Positions 45,141 through 53,532 of a stretch of DNA of 53,532 bases are shown piece by piece. Origin of the DNA: Lysobacter sp. (GTDB taxonomy: Bacteria > Pseudomonadota > Gammaproteobacteria > Xanthomonadales > Xanthomonadaceae); the NCBI GenBank assembly GCA_008015835.1, contig SSGH01000053.1, forward strand, positions 1-53,532, given 5' to 3'. Position 1 is the first letter of the stretch, and every line of letters starts with the position of its first letter. The notes beneath the pieces are model-generated. The model was not told where the DNA came from, ran no database searches, and was given only the letters and a program-made list of their open reading frames with translations. Position numbers and translations under genes: made by a program.

Positions 45141-45818
45141 GTGCTGGAACTGGTCAAGGCGGGCGGCTGGCCGATGATTCCGCTGCTGCTGCTCACCATC
45201 GTGGCGCTGGCGATCATCCTCGAACGCTTCTGGAGCCTGCGCCGCAAGACCGTCCTGCCGCCGGGCCTGGGCGACGAAGTGCGGGCCTGGGCGGCGCGCG
45301 GCAATCTCGACCCGGTGCATATCGAATCCCTGCGCCGCACTTCGCCGCTGGGCGCGCTGCTCGCCGCCGCGCTCGGTGTGCGCAACCGCCCGCGCGATCA
45401 GGTCCGCGAACGGATCGAAGACGTCGGTCGCCATCTCGTGCATCGCATGGAACGCTTCCTCAACACGCTCGGCACCATCGCCTCGGCCGGCCCGCTGCTC
45501 GGCCTGTTCGGCACCGTGGTCGGCATGATCGACATCTTCCTGGTCATCGATCAGCAGGGCCTGGGCGACGTGAACGAACTGGCCGGCGGCATCGGCAAGG
45601 CGCTGGTCTGCACCGCGACCGGCATGGTCGTGGCGGTGCCGGCGCTGATCTTCCATCGCTATTTTCGCGGCCGCATCGCCGGGTACATCGTCGATATGGA
45701 GCACGAGGCGATCCAGTTGCTCGACACCCTCGACGGCGGTCACGACGGCTTGCGTCCGGCCTCCGCGCACTTCGCGGCCGGCGCGCGTGGCATCGCGCCG
45801 CCGGTGGACGTGCGGTGA
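45141..45818 (+). CDS. exbB: MotA/TolQ/ExbB proton channel family protein
   Basis: GTG 45141 follows GGAGGA. The 225-aa protein has an N-terminal helix (MIPLLLLTIVALAIILERFWSL) and the family core TLGTIASAGPLLGLFGTVVGMIDIF with GGIGKALVCTATGMVVAVPALIFHRYF. It pairs with the ExbD-like gene 280 bp downstream to energise outer membrane transport or a related process. A substrate-specific TonB is not encoded here. Confidence 0.9.
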   Translation: MLELVKAGGWPMIPLLLLTIVALAIILERFWSLRRKTVLPPGLGDEVRAWAARGNLDPVHIESLRRTSPLGALLAAALGVRNRPRDQVRERIEDVGRHLVHRMERFLNTLGTIASAGPLLGLFGTVVGMIDIFLVIDQQGLGDVNELAGGIGKALVCTATGMVVAVPALIFHRYFRGRIAGYIVDMEHEAIQLLDTLDGGHDGLRPASAHFAAGARGIAPPVDVR

Positions 45819-45827
45819 ATCCGCGCC

Positions 45828-46067
45828 ATGCCTGCGTTCCGCGATCTGTTCGCCTTGCTGCTCTGCGCCGCCTTCATCGCGGCGTTGACGTATTGGATCG
45901 TCCGCGCGCTGCGCACCGGTACGCTACGTCACAGCGATACCGTCTCGAAAGTGGTGCGCGCGAAACAGCCGGTGCGGTATTGGTCGCTGCTGGCGGTGTT
46001 CGTCGCCATGGACGCCTGGATCTGCGGCGTCGCCATCGTCGTTCTGCAACGCGTGTGGTCGGCATGA
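45828..46067 (+). CDS. Small membrane protein between exbB and exbD, 79 aa
   Basis: The protein has two hydrophobic helices (LFALLLCAAFIAALTYWIV and YWSLLAVFVAMDAWICGVAIV) and a basic loop between. It starts 9 bases after exbB. No family is recognised. It breaks the usual direct exbB-exbD arrangement and may be an accessory part of the motor; this is inference from position. Confidence 0.6.
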   Translation: MPAFRDLFALLLCAAFIAALTYWIVRALRTGTLRHSDTVSKVVRAKQPVRYWSLLAVFVAMDAWICGVAIVVLQRVWSA

Positions 46068-46098
46068 CCGCCGCTCGGATCGTGTGAGTACCTAACCG

Positions 46099-46572
46099 AT
46101 GCGCATTCGCGATTTCCGCGCCGACGACGAGCCCGAGATCAATCTCGTGCCCTTGATCGACGTGGTGCTGTGCCTGATTCTGTTCTTCGTGGTCACCACC
46201 ACCTTCGACGCGCGCTCGGTGCTCAAGCTGCAATTGCCGCAGGCGAAGGGCGAACCCAACGAAGGGCCGACGAACGTCTTGAGCGTGCTGGTCAACGCCG
46301 ACGGCCGTTATTTCGTGCAGGACCGCGAGTCGCTGCGCACCGACGTGGAATCGCTCAAGCGCACGATCGTCGAGGCGACCGGCGAAGGTCGCGATCACGA
46401 CAGCCGCAAGCGTCCCGTGCTGCTGCGCGCCGATGCGCGCACGCCGCATCAGTCGGTGGTGACGGCGCTGGATGCGCTCGGGCAGCTCGGTTTCCGCCAC
46501 ATCAGCATCGCCACCGCCGCGGAACCGGGCGCGGCCGCGTCCGTGAAACCCGCCGACGGAGCGCGACGGTGA
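46099..46572 (+). CDS. exbD: ExbD/TolR family protein
   Basis: The 157-aa product has EINLVPLIDVVLCLILFFVVTTTF, the ExbD membrane helix with its essential Asp, and a periplasmic domain ending PHQSVVTALDALGQLGFRHISIAT. Its stop overlaps the msbA start (GTGA). Transcription with msbA and lpxK is typical of Xanthomonadaceae. Confidence 0.93.
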   Translation: MRIRDFRADDEPEINLVPLIDVVLCLILFFVVTTTFDARSVLKLQLPQAKGEPNEGPTNVLSVLVNADGRYFVQDRESLRTDVESLKRTIVEATGEGRDHDSRKRPVLLRADARTPHQSVVTALDALGQLGFRHISIATAAEPGAAASVKPADGARR

Positions 46573-48338
46573 ACACGCCCGATCGCACCCCGGCGTGGCC
46601 GATCTATCGCCGCCTCGTCGGGTTCGCCCAGCCGTATCGGCCGCTGCTGTTGCTCGCGCTCGCCGGGATGCTGATCGAAGCGGCGGCCGGCTCGGCGTTC
46701 ATGAAGCTGATGGAGCCGGTGGTCAACGAGACCTTCATCAGCCGCAACACCGAACTGAGCCTGATTCTGCCGATGACCATCGTCGGTCTGTTCGTGGTGC
46801 GCGGCATCGCCGGCTACGTCACCGACGTGTGCATGGGCCGCTCGGCGCGCAGCATCGCCCGCGACCTCCGCGTGCGCGTGCTCGGCAAATATCTGCGTTT
46901 ACCCGGACTGCGTTTCGACAGCGAGCCGGTGCCGGCGATGCTGATTCGCTTGGGGTCGGACAGCGATCAGGTCGCCAACGCCGCGGTCGACGCCGCCAAG
47001 GTGATGCTGCAGCAGTCGCTGCAGATTCTCGGCGCGCTGGCGGTGATGCTGTGGACCAGTTGGCAAGTGACCATCGCGATCCTGGTGATGGCGCCGCCGC
47101 TGGCGTTTCTGATGGATCGGGTGGCGAAGCGTTACCGCCGTTTCAGCCATCGCGTGCAGGAAAGCGGCGCGCGGCTGATGCAGGCCGCCGATCAGACCCT
47201 CAACAATCAGCAGGAAGTGAAGATCTACGGCGCGCAGGCCACCGAAATGGCGCGTTACGGCGCGCTGGCGGACGAGAACCTGCGTCTCGCGATGAAGGTC
47301 GAATCCACCCGCAGCATTTCGTCGGCGGTGGTGCAGTTGATGGGCGCGGTGGGGCTGGCTTTGCTGCTGTTCCTCGCCGGGCGCGAAGCGATGGCCGGGC
47401 GCTTGAGCGCCGGCGGCTTCGTCAGCCTGATGATGTCGATGATGGCGATGATTCCGGCGCTCAAGCAATTGACCAACGTGCAGAACATGCTGCAGAAGGG
47501 CATCGTGTCCGCCGAGCGCCTGTTCGCGGTGATCGACGCCGAGGAAGAGCGCGACGACGGCGCGTCCGCGCTGGAACGCGCCCGAGGCGTGCTGGAATTC
47601 CGCGGCGTCGACGCGCGCTACCCGGGGCAGACGCAGGCCGCGCTGCAGGGCATTTCCTTCGTCGCGCGGCCGGGCACGGTGACCGCGATCGTCGGTCGCT
47701 CGGGCAGCGGCAAATCCACGTTGATCAAACTCATTCCGCGGTTCTACGAACCCGAGGCCGGCGAGATTTTGCTCGACGGTCGGCCGTTGGCGGAGTACCG
47801 CCTCACCGATCTGCGCCGACAGATCGCCCTGGTCGGGCAACAGGTCATGCTGTTCGACGGCAGCGTCGCTGCGAACGTCGCCTACGGCGAATTGGAATCG
47901 GCCGACCGCGACCGCATCCGCAGCGCGCTCGACGCCGCCAACGCCAGCGAATTCGTCGACAAACTCGCGGACGGCGCGGACACCGGCATCGGCAGCAAGG
48001 GCGGGCGGCTGTCCGGCGGCCAACGGCAGCGGCTGGTCATCGCCCGCGCGATTCTGAAGGACGCGCCGATCTTGATCCTCGACGAAGCCACCGCCGCGCT
48101 CGATAACGAATCCGAGCGTTTGGTGCAGGACGCGTTGAATCGATTGATGCCGGACCGCACCACGCTGGTCATCGCGCACCGCCTGTCCACCATCGAACAC
48201 GCCGATCAAGTGCTGGTGCTCGACGAGGGGCGCTTGGCGGAGCAGGGCACGCACGCCGAACTGCTCGCGCGCGACGGCTTGTACGCGCATTTGCATCGCA
48301 TGCAGTTCCGCGAACCCAGCGAGACCGGGGCGGCGTGA
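46569..48338 (+). CDS. msbA: Lipid A export ATP-binding/permease protein
   Basis: The GTG start at 46569 overlaps exbD by 4 bp. The 589-aa half-transporter has six membrane helices in the first 320 residues and an ABC domain: Walker [11 protein letters not shown]-loop [13 protein letters not shown], signature [14 protein letters not shown], Walker [17 protein letters not shown] and switch His in [13 protein letters not shown]. It flips lipid A-core across the inner membrane. lpxK follows after 7 bases. Confidence 0.96.
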   Translation: MNTPDRTPAWPIYRRLVGFAQPYRPLLLLALAGMLIEAAAGSAFMKLMEPVVNETFISRNTELSLILPMTIVGLFVVRGIAGYVTDVCMGRSARSIARDLRVRVLGKYLRLPGLRFDSEPVPAMLIRLGSDSDQVANAAVDAAKVMLQQSLQILGALAVMLWTSWQVTIAILVMAPPLAFLMDRVAKRYRRFSHRVQESGARLMQAADQTLNNQQEVKIYGAQATEMARYGALADENLRLAMKVESTRSISSAVVQLMGAVGLALLLFLAGREAMAGRLSAGGFVSLMMSMMAMIPALKQLTNVQNMLQKGIVSAERLFAVIDAEEERDDGASALERARGVLEFRGVDARYPGQTQAALQGISFVARPGTVTAIVGRSGSGKSTLIKLIPRFYEPEAGEILLDGRPLAEYRLTDLRRQIALVGQQVMLFDGSVAANVAYGELESADRDRIRSALDAANASEFVDKLADGADTGIGSKGGRLSGGQRQRLVIARAILKDAPILILDEATAALDNESERLVQDALNRLMPDRTTLVIAHRLSTIEHADQVLVLDEGRLAEQGTHAELLARDGLYAHLHRMQFREPSETGAA

Positions 48339-48345
48339 GGACGCG

Positions 48346-49377
48346 ATGAGCGGCGTCGGCGGTACGCCTCGCTACTGGTTCGACGGCGCCTCGCCGCCGC
48401 TCTGGGCGCGCGCGCTGGCGCCGGCCTATGCCGCGGCGGTCGCGCTGCGGGCGACGCTTTATCGCCACGGCTGGCTGCGTCGCGGCCATCCCGGCGCGCC
48501 GGTGGTGGTGGTCGGCAATCTCATCGCCGGCGGCAGCGGCAAAACGCCGCTGACCATCGCGATCGTCGAGCGCCTGCGCGCCGAAGGCTGGACCCCGGGC
48601 GTCGCCAGCCGCGGCTATGGCCGGCGCGACGCCGCGACACCGCGCTGGGTCGAGCGCGACACCGCGCCCGCCGACGGCGGCGACGAACCCGTGCTGATCG
48701 CGCTGCGCACCGGTGCGCGCGTGCGCGTGGATCGCGACCGCCTCGCCGCGGCGCGCGCGCTGGTCGCCGAGGGCTGCGACATCGTGGTTTGCGACGACGG
48801 CCTGCAGCATTATCGGCTCGCGCGCGATATCGAGATCGAAGTCATCGACGGCCGACGTCGCTACGGCAACGCGCGTCCGATCCCCGCCGGCCCGCTGCGC
48901 GAACCGATCGCGCGCGGCGCGACCTGCGATTTCCGCGTGCTGAATCTCGGTGCGACGCGCGAGACGAACGAGGACGCCAGCGGTTTCGGCGAATGGCCGA
49001 TGCGATTGGCCGCGACCGAAGCGCGCGCGCTGCGCGGTGCGCGGACGCTACCGCTCTCGGCGTTCGCGGGTCGACGCGTGCATGCGGTCGCCGGCATCGG
49101 CGACCCGGAACGTTTCTTCGAAACGCTGCGCGGCGCCGGCATCGCCGTGGTGCCGCACGCCTTCGCCGACCATCATCGCTATGTCGCCGAGGATCTGCGT
49201 TTCGGCAGCGATCTGCCGGTGCTGATGACCGAAAAAGACGCGGTGAAATGCGCGTCATTCGCCGACGACGACCACTACGCGGTCGCGGTGCGCGCGGAAT
49301 TGCCCGAAGCGTTTTGGGTGGCGCTGATGGATCGGATCGAACACCCAGACGCGAAAACGGGAGACGCCAACGCATGA
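48346..49377 (+). CDS. lpxK: Tetraacyldisaccharide 4'-kinase
   Basis: The 343-aa product has the family P-loop [22 protein letters not shown] and the SRGYGRR block, [21 protein letters not shown], and PAGPLREP. It phosphorylates the lipid A precursor at the 4' position. Its stop overlaps the next start by 4 bp (ATGA). Confidence 0.96.
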   Translation: MSGVGGTPRYWFDGASPPLWARALAPAYAAAVALRATLYRHGWLRRGHPGAPVVVVGNLIAGGSGKTPLTIAIVERLRAEGWTPGVASRGYGRRDAATPRWVERDTAPADGGDEPVLIALRTGARVRVDRDRLAAARALVAEGCDIVVCDDGLQHYRLARDIEIEVIDGRRRYGNARPIPAGPLREPIARGATCDFRVLNLGATRETNEDASGFGEWPMRLAATEARALRGARTLPLSAFAGRRVHAVAGIGDPERFFETLRGAGIAVVPHAFADHHRYVAEDLRFGSDLPVLMTEKDAVKCASFADDDHYAVAVRAELPEAFWVALMDRIEHPDAKTGDANA

Positions 49378-49673
49378 ATCGAAGCATGGAAAGTCGAACG
49401 TCGGGCGCGGGCGGCATCGCGCTCCGCGCGATCGTCGCGCTGCTGTCGGCCGGTTGGTTGATCCCGATGTGGCTGGGCGTTTCGGCGCTGCTGGATTTCG
49501 TCGAAGTCGAACTTTGGCCGCTGTTGCTGCAGCAGCCGAAACTCAACTCGTTCCCGTTCATCGGCTTCGCGGAGCGCTGTTTCGCGATCGGCTTTCTGTG
49601 GCTGGGCGTCGTCATCGCCGCTTGGGCCTGGGTCGGCGCGACGGCGCGACAGCGCGCGACGCACATGCGATGA
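49374..49673 (+). CDS. Small membrane protein between lpxK and kdsB, 99 aa
   Basis: Two hydrophobic helices are visible ([26 protein letters not shown] region and [20 protein letters not shown]), joined by a loop with [13 protein letters not shown]. The coupled start inside lpxK indicates a real gene. No family is recognised; a role in lipopolysaccharide assembly is only suggested by its neighbours. Confidence 0.65.
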   Translation: MNRSMESRTSGAGGIALRAIVALLSAGWLIPMWLGVSALLDFVEVELWPLLLQQPKLNSFPFIGFAERCFAIGFLWLGVVIAAWAWVGATARQRATHMR

Positions 49674-49737
49674 ATTCGAGCGCACCGACTGCGATAACTT
49701 CGGCTGCGATGCACGCTCACCCAAAGGTTCCGACGCC

Positions 49738-50538
49738 ATGACCGACGCTCTCGATTTCGTCGTCGCCATTCCCGCCCGCTACGCCGCGTCGCGATTGCCG
49801 GGCAAACCGCTGCGTCCGCTCGGCGGCGAGCCCTTGGTGACCCACGTCGCGCGTCGCGCGCTGGCGGCCGGCGCGCGCGAGGTGTGGGTGGCCACCGACG
49901 ACGCGCGCATCGCCGACGCCTTGAGCGCCAGCGGCGTGCGCATCGCGATGACCTCGACCGATCATGCCTCCGGCACCGATCGTCTGGCCGAGTGCGCGCG
50001 CATCGCCGGTTGGACCGACGAGCAAGTGGTGGTGAATCTGCAGGGCGACGAGCCGTTCGCGCCCGCCGCGGGCATCCGCGCCGTGGCCGAGATTCTGGTC
50101 GAATCCGGCGCGCCGATGAGCACGCTGGCGGCGCCGATCGAAGATGTCGACACCTTGTTCGACCCCAACGCGGTCAAGCTGGTCCGCGCTGGCGACGGGC
50201 GCTTCGGCGATGCCCTGTATTTCAGCCGCGCGCCGATTCCCTGGCCGCGCGACGCCTTCGCGCGCGATCGCGATGCATTGCCGCCGGGCGGACATTGGCT
50301 GCGGCATATCGGCATCTACGGCTATCGCGCGGGCTTCCTGCAGCGGTTCGCGACGCTGCCGCCGTCGCCGCTGGAACGCGTGGAGGCGCTGGAGCAACTG
50401 CGGGCCCTCGAAGCGGGGTATCGCATCGCGGTCGCTCGGACCCCGGAACCGTTCCCGCCGGGGATCGACACGCCCGAAGACCTCGCCCGCGCCGAACGCA
50501 CGCTCGCGGCGCTGTCGGCCGAGGCGGCCCGGCCGTGA
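49738..50538 (+). CDS. kdsB: 3-deoxy-manno-octulosonate cytidylyltransferase
   Basis: The 266-aa protein has [51 protein letters not shown] and VVNLQGDEP, the nucleotide-binding and catalytic blocks of Kds[13 protein letters not shown] and [12 protein letters not shown] follow. It makes CMP-KDO, the activated sugar for the LPS core. It overlaps the phosphatase gene by 4 bp. Confidence 0.96.
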   Translation: MTDALDFVVAIPARYAASRLPGKPLRPLGGEPLVTHVARRALAAGAREVWVATDDARIADALSASGVRIAMTSTDHASGTDRLAECARIAGWTDEQVVVNLQGDEPFAPAAGIRAVAEILVESGAPMSTLAAPIEDVDTLFDPNAVKLVRAGDGRFGDALYFSRAPIPWPRDAFARDRDALPPGGHWLRHIGIYGYRAGFLQRFATLPPSPLERVEALEQLRALEAGYRIAVARTPEPFPPGIDTPEDLARAERTLAALSAEAARP

Positions 50539-51029
50539 AGCTGCTGATGGTGTGTCTGGGCAATATCTGCCGCTCGCCGCTGGCCGAGGGTGCGTTACGG
50601 GCGCGGCTGGCGCAGGCGCGCTTGGACTGGGTCGAGGTGGATTCCGCCGGCACCGGCGGTTGGCATGCCGGCGAGCCGCCCGACCGCCGCAGCATCGCGA
50701 TCGCGGCCGAAGCCGGGGTGGACATTCGCGACCAGCGCGCGCGCAAGCTGCGCGCCGCCGATTTCGAGCGTTTCGATTGGCTGTTGTGCGCTGATCGCAG
50801 CGTGCTGCGCGACGTGCGCGCGATGGCGCCCGCGAGCGCCGTCGCCACGGGAACGACATCCGCGCAGGCCGCGCTGCTGTTGGAATGGGCCGGGCAGGGC
50901 GCGGGCCTGGAGGTTCCCGACCCGTACACCGGCACGCAGGAGGATTTCCGCCGCGTTTGGCGGATGGTGGATGCCGCGGCCGAAGCGATCGTGCGCCGCA
51001 TCGCGGCCGGCGAGGCCGTCGCGCGCTGA
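50535..51029 (+). CDS. Low-molecular-weight protein-tyrosine phosphatase
   Basis: From GTG 50535 the 164-aa product begins [18 protein letters not shown], containing the CX5R phosphate loop. [17 protein letters not shown] and the [12 protein letters not shown] block with the general-acid Asp follow. Such enzymes often reverse bacterial tyrosine kinases of polysaccharide export. No kinase is adjacent; here it is coupled to kdsB. Confidence 0.93.
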   Translation: MKLLMVCLGNICRSPLAEGALRARLAQARLDWVEVDSAGTGGWHAGEPPDRRSIAIAAEAGVDIRDQRARKLRAADFERFDWLLCADRSVLRDVRAMAPASAVATGTTSAQAALLLEWAGQGAGLEVPDPYTGTQEDFRRVWRMVDAAAEAIVRRIAAGEAVAR

Positions 51030-51216
51030 GTCTTCGGGGCTGCGGGTTTCGGCCGCCATTCGCGGGCCATGAGGCATCAGCGCTCCAATTGCGCGTTCTC
51101 GGCCGGAAGCGACGAGGTCGAAACCGGTTGACATCGAAGCCCGCCGAGAGACGCCGCAGCCCTGTCGTTCGTTGCAGTTGACGGTCCGGCTGCGACTGGT
51201 AATGCTGGCGAACTCT

Positions 51217-52644
51217 ATGGACATGCCTCTCGCCCCCGAATTTCCCAGCGGCCTGCAATGGCTGAATCTCGTCGAGCCGCTGCGGATGGCGCAATTGCGC
51301 GGCCGGATCGCTGCGCTGGCGTTCGTGAACGCCGGCTCCGCGTGGTGTCAACAGCGCTTGAACGATCTCGCGACCCTGCGCCGTCGTCATCCCGAACAAC
51401 TGCAGGTGGTCGCGATCCACGTGCCGCGCTTCGACCACGAACGCGACCCGCGCCGCGCGCTGAAACGTCTGCATCGCCAAGCCCACGATTACCCGATCGC
51501 GCACGACGCCGATTGGACGATGTGGCAGCACTACGGCATCGAAGCGTGGCCGACCGTGGTGCTGATCGACGAGCGCGGCCGCGTGCGCCACAAGATCGTC
51601 GGCGACGCGCCGGTGCGCGATCTCGACGCGCAGATCGCGGCGCTGCGCAACGAATCGCAGCCGCAGTCGCTGAATCACGCGCCGATCGAACTGCGCCGCA
51701 ACCGCGAGCCCGATTTGCCGCTGCGGTTCCCGATCGGTCTGGCGGTGAGTCCGCAGCATCTGTACGTGGCCGACAGCGGCCACCACCGCATTCTCGAATG
51801 CGAATTCAACGGACGCATCCGCCGTCAATTCGGCAGCGGCGGCTCGGGTTTCATCGACGGGCCGATGGAATTGGCCGCGTTCCAGCAGCCGATGGGCATC
51901 GCCCTGCAGCGCGACGCGCTGTACGTCGCCGACGCCGGCAATCATGCGGTGCGCCGGATCAAGCTCGGCACCGGCGACGTGGACACGCTGTGCGGCGCCG
52001 GGCGCCCGGGCGCGCCCACGCCCGGCGTGGTCGCCGACCCGCGTGCGGTCGCGCTGGACCAGCCGCGCGCGATCGCGGTCTCCGCCAGCAACGCGCTGTG
52101 CATCGGCACGGCCGGCGACGGCCGTATTTGGACGTTCGACCTGACCGAACGCTCGCTGAAACTTCTGGCCGGGTCCGGCGCTCTGGATTTGGTCGACGGC
52201 GAAGGCGAAGCGGCGGCGTTCGTCGCGCCGACCGCGCTGGCGATCGTGCAGCAAATGCTCTACGTCTGCGACGAAGCCGCCTCCGCCGTGCGTAGCGTGC
52301 AGTTGCGCACCCGGCAAGTGACCACGCTGCTGGGGCAGGGCGCGTGGCAATTCGGCAACGTCGACGGTTCGCGCACCGACGCTTTGCTGCAGCAGCCGCA
52401 GGCGCTGGCGCTCGACGGCAGCGCGCCGGTGCTGTGGATCGCCGATAGCGGTAACGATCGCCTGCGCACGCTGCGCTTGGGCGGCGGCGAATTGACCACC
52501 GTGAATCTGCCGCAAGCGCTGCATGCGCCCGCCGGTTTGGCGGTGTCCGGCGGCGTGGTGTGGATCGCCGATACCGACGCCCACGCGGTGCTGCGCTACG
52601 ACACGGCCGACGGCAGCCTGCGTCAAATCCCGATCGGCGAATGA
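51217..52644 (+). CDS. Thioredoxin-like plus NHL-repeat protein (NHLRC2-like), 475 aa
   Basis: The N-terminal 150 residues are thioredoxin-like (GRIAALAFVNAGSAWCQQRLNDLATL; WQHYGIEAWPTVVLIDERGRV with cis-Pro). The usual CxxC is reduced to WCQQR, so the resolving Cys is missing. The rest is an NHL-type propeller (FPIGLAVSPQHLYVADSGHHRI, QQPMGIALQRDALYVADAGNHAVRRI, LWIADSGNDRLRTL). The layout equals that of NHLRC2. Starts at ATG 51202 or 51223 are also possible. No signal peptide is seen. Confidence 0.85.
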   Translation: MDMPLAPEFPSGLQWLNLVEPLRMAQLRGRIAALAFVNAGSAWCQQRLNDLATLRRRHPEQLQVVAIHVPRFDHERDPRRALKRLHRQAHDYPIAHDADWTMWQHYGIEAWPTVVLIDERGRVRHKIVGDAPVRDLDAQIAALRNESQPQSLNHAPIELRRNREPDLPLRFPIGLAVSPQHLYVADSGHHRILECEFNGRIRRQFGSGGSGFIDGPMELAAFQQPMGIALQRDALYVADAGNHAVRRIKLGTGDVDTLCGAGRPGAPTPGVVADPRAVALDQPRAIAVSASNALCIGTAGDGRIWTFDLTERSLKLLAGSGALDLVDGEGEAAAFVAPTALAIVQQMLYVCDEAASAVRSVQLRTRQVTTLLGQGAWQFGNVDGSRTDALLQQPQALALDGSAPVLWIADSGNDRLRTLRLGGGELTTVNLPQALHAPAGLAVSGGVVWIADTDAHAVLRYDTADGSLRQIPIGE

Positions 52645-52753
52645 CCGGCGCAGGCTCCGCGAACGACGGGCGAACGGTTCGCGCATCGAACGACGCGTCG
52701 ATTCTCTCGGCATCGAGCTTCGCGCCATCGAGCTTCGCGACATCGGCCTGCGC

Positions 52754-53532
52754 ATGAGCGTCGGCAGCGATCCGTCCGCCGCGCGCGCGCCCTTCGACGG
52801 CCGCGCCTATGCCCGCGAACTCACCGCCGCGCCCGGCGTGTACCGCATGTACGCCGCCGACGACAGCTTGCTGTACGTCGGCAAAGCCGCGTCGCTGAAG
52901 AAGCGCGTTGGCAGCTATTTCACGAAAGCCCTGCAAGCGCGCACCGCCGCGATGGTGGCGCAGATCGCACGCATGGACGTGACCGTCACCCGCACGCCGA
53001 CCGAAGCGCTGCTGCTGGAAAACCAGCTCATCAAGTCGCTCAAGCCGCGCTACAACGTGCTGCTGCGCGACGACAAGAGCTATCCGAACGTGTTGCTGAC
53101 CCGCGAAGCCTGGCCGCGGATCGCATTCCATCGGGGCCCGCGTTCGGTGCCTGGGCGGTATTTCGGCCCGTATCCCAGCGTGCTGGCGGTGCGCGAAACG
53201 CTGAACTTGATGCAGAAGATCTTTCGCCTGCGCAACTGCGAGGACAGCGTGTTCCGCAACCGCTCGCGGCCGTGCTTGCAGCACCAAATCGGCCGCTGCA
53301 CCGCGCCGTGCGTGGGCCTGGTGTCCGCGCAGGATTACGCCGAGAGCGTGCGCCGCGCGGCCTTGTTCCTCGATGGGCGCAGCGACGAGCTCAGCGCCGA
53401 ACTGACCGCCGCGATGGAAGAGGCCAGCGCAGCGCTGGCGTTCGAGCGCGCCGCGGTCTTGCGCGACCAGATCGCGGCGATCCGCAAGCTGCAGGCGCGG
53501 CAATACGTCGACGGGCAGGCGGCGGATCTGGA
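52754..53532 (+). CDS. uvrC: Excinuclease ABC subunit C, 5' part, cut by the window edge
   Basis: From ATG 52754 the frame stays open to the end (259 codons seen). The GIY-YIG nuclease domain is clear: APGVYRMYAADDSLLYVGKAASLKKRVGSYF, EALLLENQLIKSLKPRYNVLLRDDKSYP. The Cys-containing LRNCEDSVFRNRSRPCLQHQIGRCTAPCVG block and the start of the UVR motif (EASAALAFERAAVLRDQIAAI) follow. It makes both incisions in nucleotide excision repair. The rest of the protein lies outside. Confidence 0.97.
   Translation, partial: MSVGSDPSAARAPFDGRAYARELTAAPGVYRMYAADDSLLYVGKAASLKKRVGSYFTKALQARTAAMVAQIARMDVTVTRTPTEALLLENQLIKSLKPRYNVLLRDDKSYPNVLLTREAWPRIAFHRGPRSVPGRYFGPYPSVLAVRETLNLMQKIFRLRNCEDSVFRNRSRPCLQHQIGRCTAPCVGLVSAQDYAESVRRAALFLDGRSDELSAELTAAMEEASAALAFERAAVLRDQIAAIRKLQARQYVDGQAADL

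Noticed and set aside
43292-46087. 931-aa + strand frame overlapping comEC, exbB and exbD in another frame
   Set aside because: It is a shadow frame, Arg/Ala-rich, without domains, covering several genes that have clear family motifs.
49717-52755. 1012-aa minus-strand frame opposite kdsB, the phosphatase and the NHL gene
   Set aside because: The + strand genes have full catalytic motifs, and the antisense product is low-complexity Arg/His-rich sequence.

Overview
The window reads as GC-rich chromosome of a gammaproteobacterium in the Xanthomonadaceae (Lysobacter/Luteimonas/Xanthomonas-like). Three things point there. The gene order ppiD, fabI, gloB, yafS-like, rnhA, dnaQ and later comEC, exbB, exbD, msbA, lpxK, kdsB, uvrC is typical of the family. 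There is a class III PHA synthase pair (phaE-phaC). A lipase carries a C-terminal domain that I recognise as the Xanthomonadales type IV secretion signal (XVIPCD). I identify no species.

Region 1 (1-4700) is a CRISPR array with a type I-C-like 32-bp repeat: 68 well-formed repeats plus one decayed repeat at each end, and two internally duplicated spacers. No cas gene lies in the window.

Region 2 (about 5100-22060) is accessory DNA. It holds a small secreted protein converging with a MASE1-type membrane protein; a CI-like repressor whose S24 peptidase domain lacks its catalytic residues; and, divergent from the repressor, three consecutive genes that each look like two fused CsrA domains, followed by a probable 38-aa membrane protein. 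Next come a secreted protein, a lipoprotein and a class 3 lipase with the T4SS signal (effector and likely immunity), then a 1681-aa Rhs protein whose low-GC C-terminus resembles a clan CD cysteine peptidase, with a 4-bp-overlapping candidate immunity gene. An IS3-family element, a truncated IS5-type transposase, another transposase scrap and a P4-type integrase finish the region. Just beyond the integrase is a fragment matching a tRNA-Asp 3' end, so I infer a genomic island inserted at tRNA-Asp upstream of ppiD.

Region 3 (22100-42290) is mostly core: ppiD, fabI, gloB, a yafS-like gene, rnhA, dnaQ, a DUF3088 protein, an endonuclease V-like protein, pssA, phaE-phaC, several small envelope genes, a three-gene operon of an AAA+ ATPase with two membrane proteins, and an M13 family protein that has lost key catalytic residues. 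It ends with a three-gene cluster built around a DUF4157 (eCIS-associated) protein. Two of those proteins share an N-terminal LGNRxMQRxL motif and carry HExxH motifs; no injection-system structural gene is nearby.

Region 4 (42570-53532) is an envelope and DNA uptake block: comEC, exbB, a small membrane protein, exbD, msbA, lpxK, a small membrane protein, kdsB, a low-molecular-weight phosphatase, a thioredoxin-like/NHL-repeat protein, and the start of uvrC, which runs off the window. Lipid A phosphorylation and export (lpxK, msbA) and KDO activation (kdsB) are packed with four stop/start overlaps.
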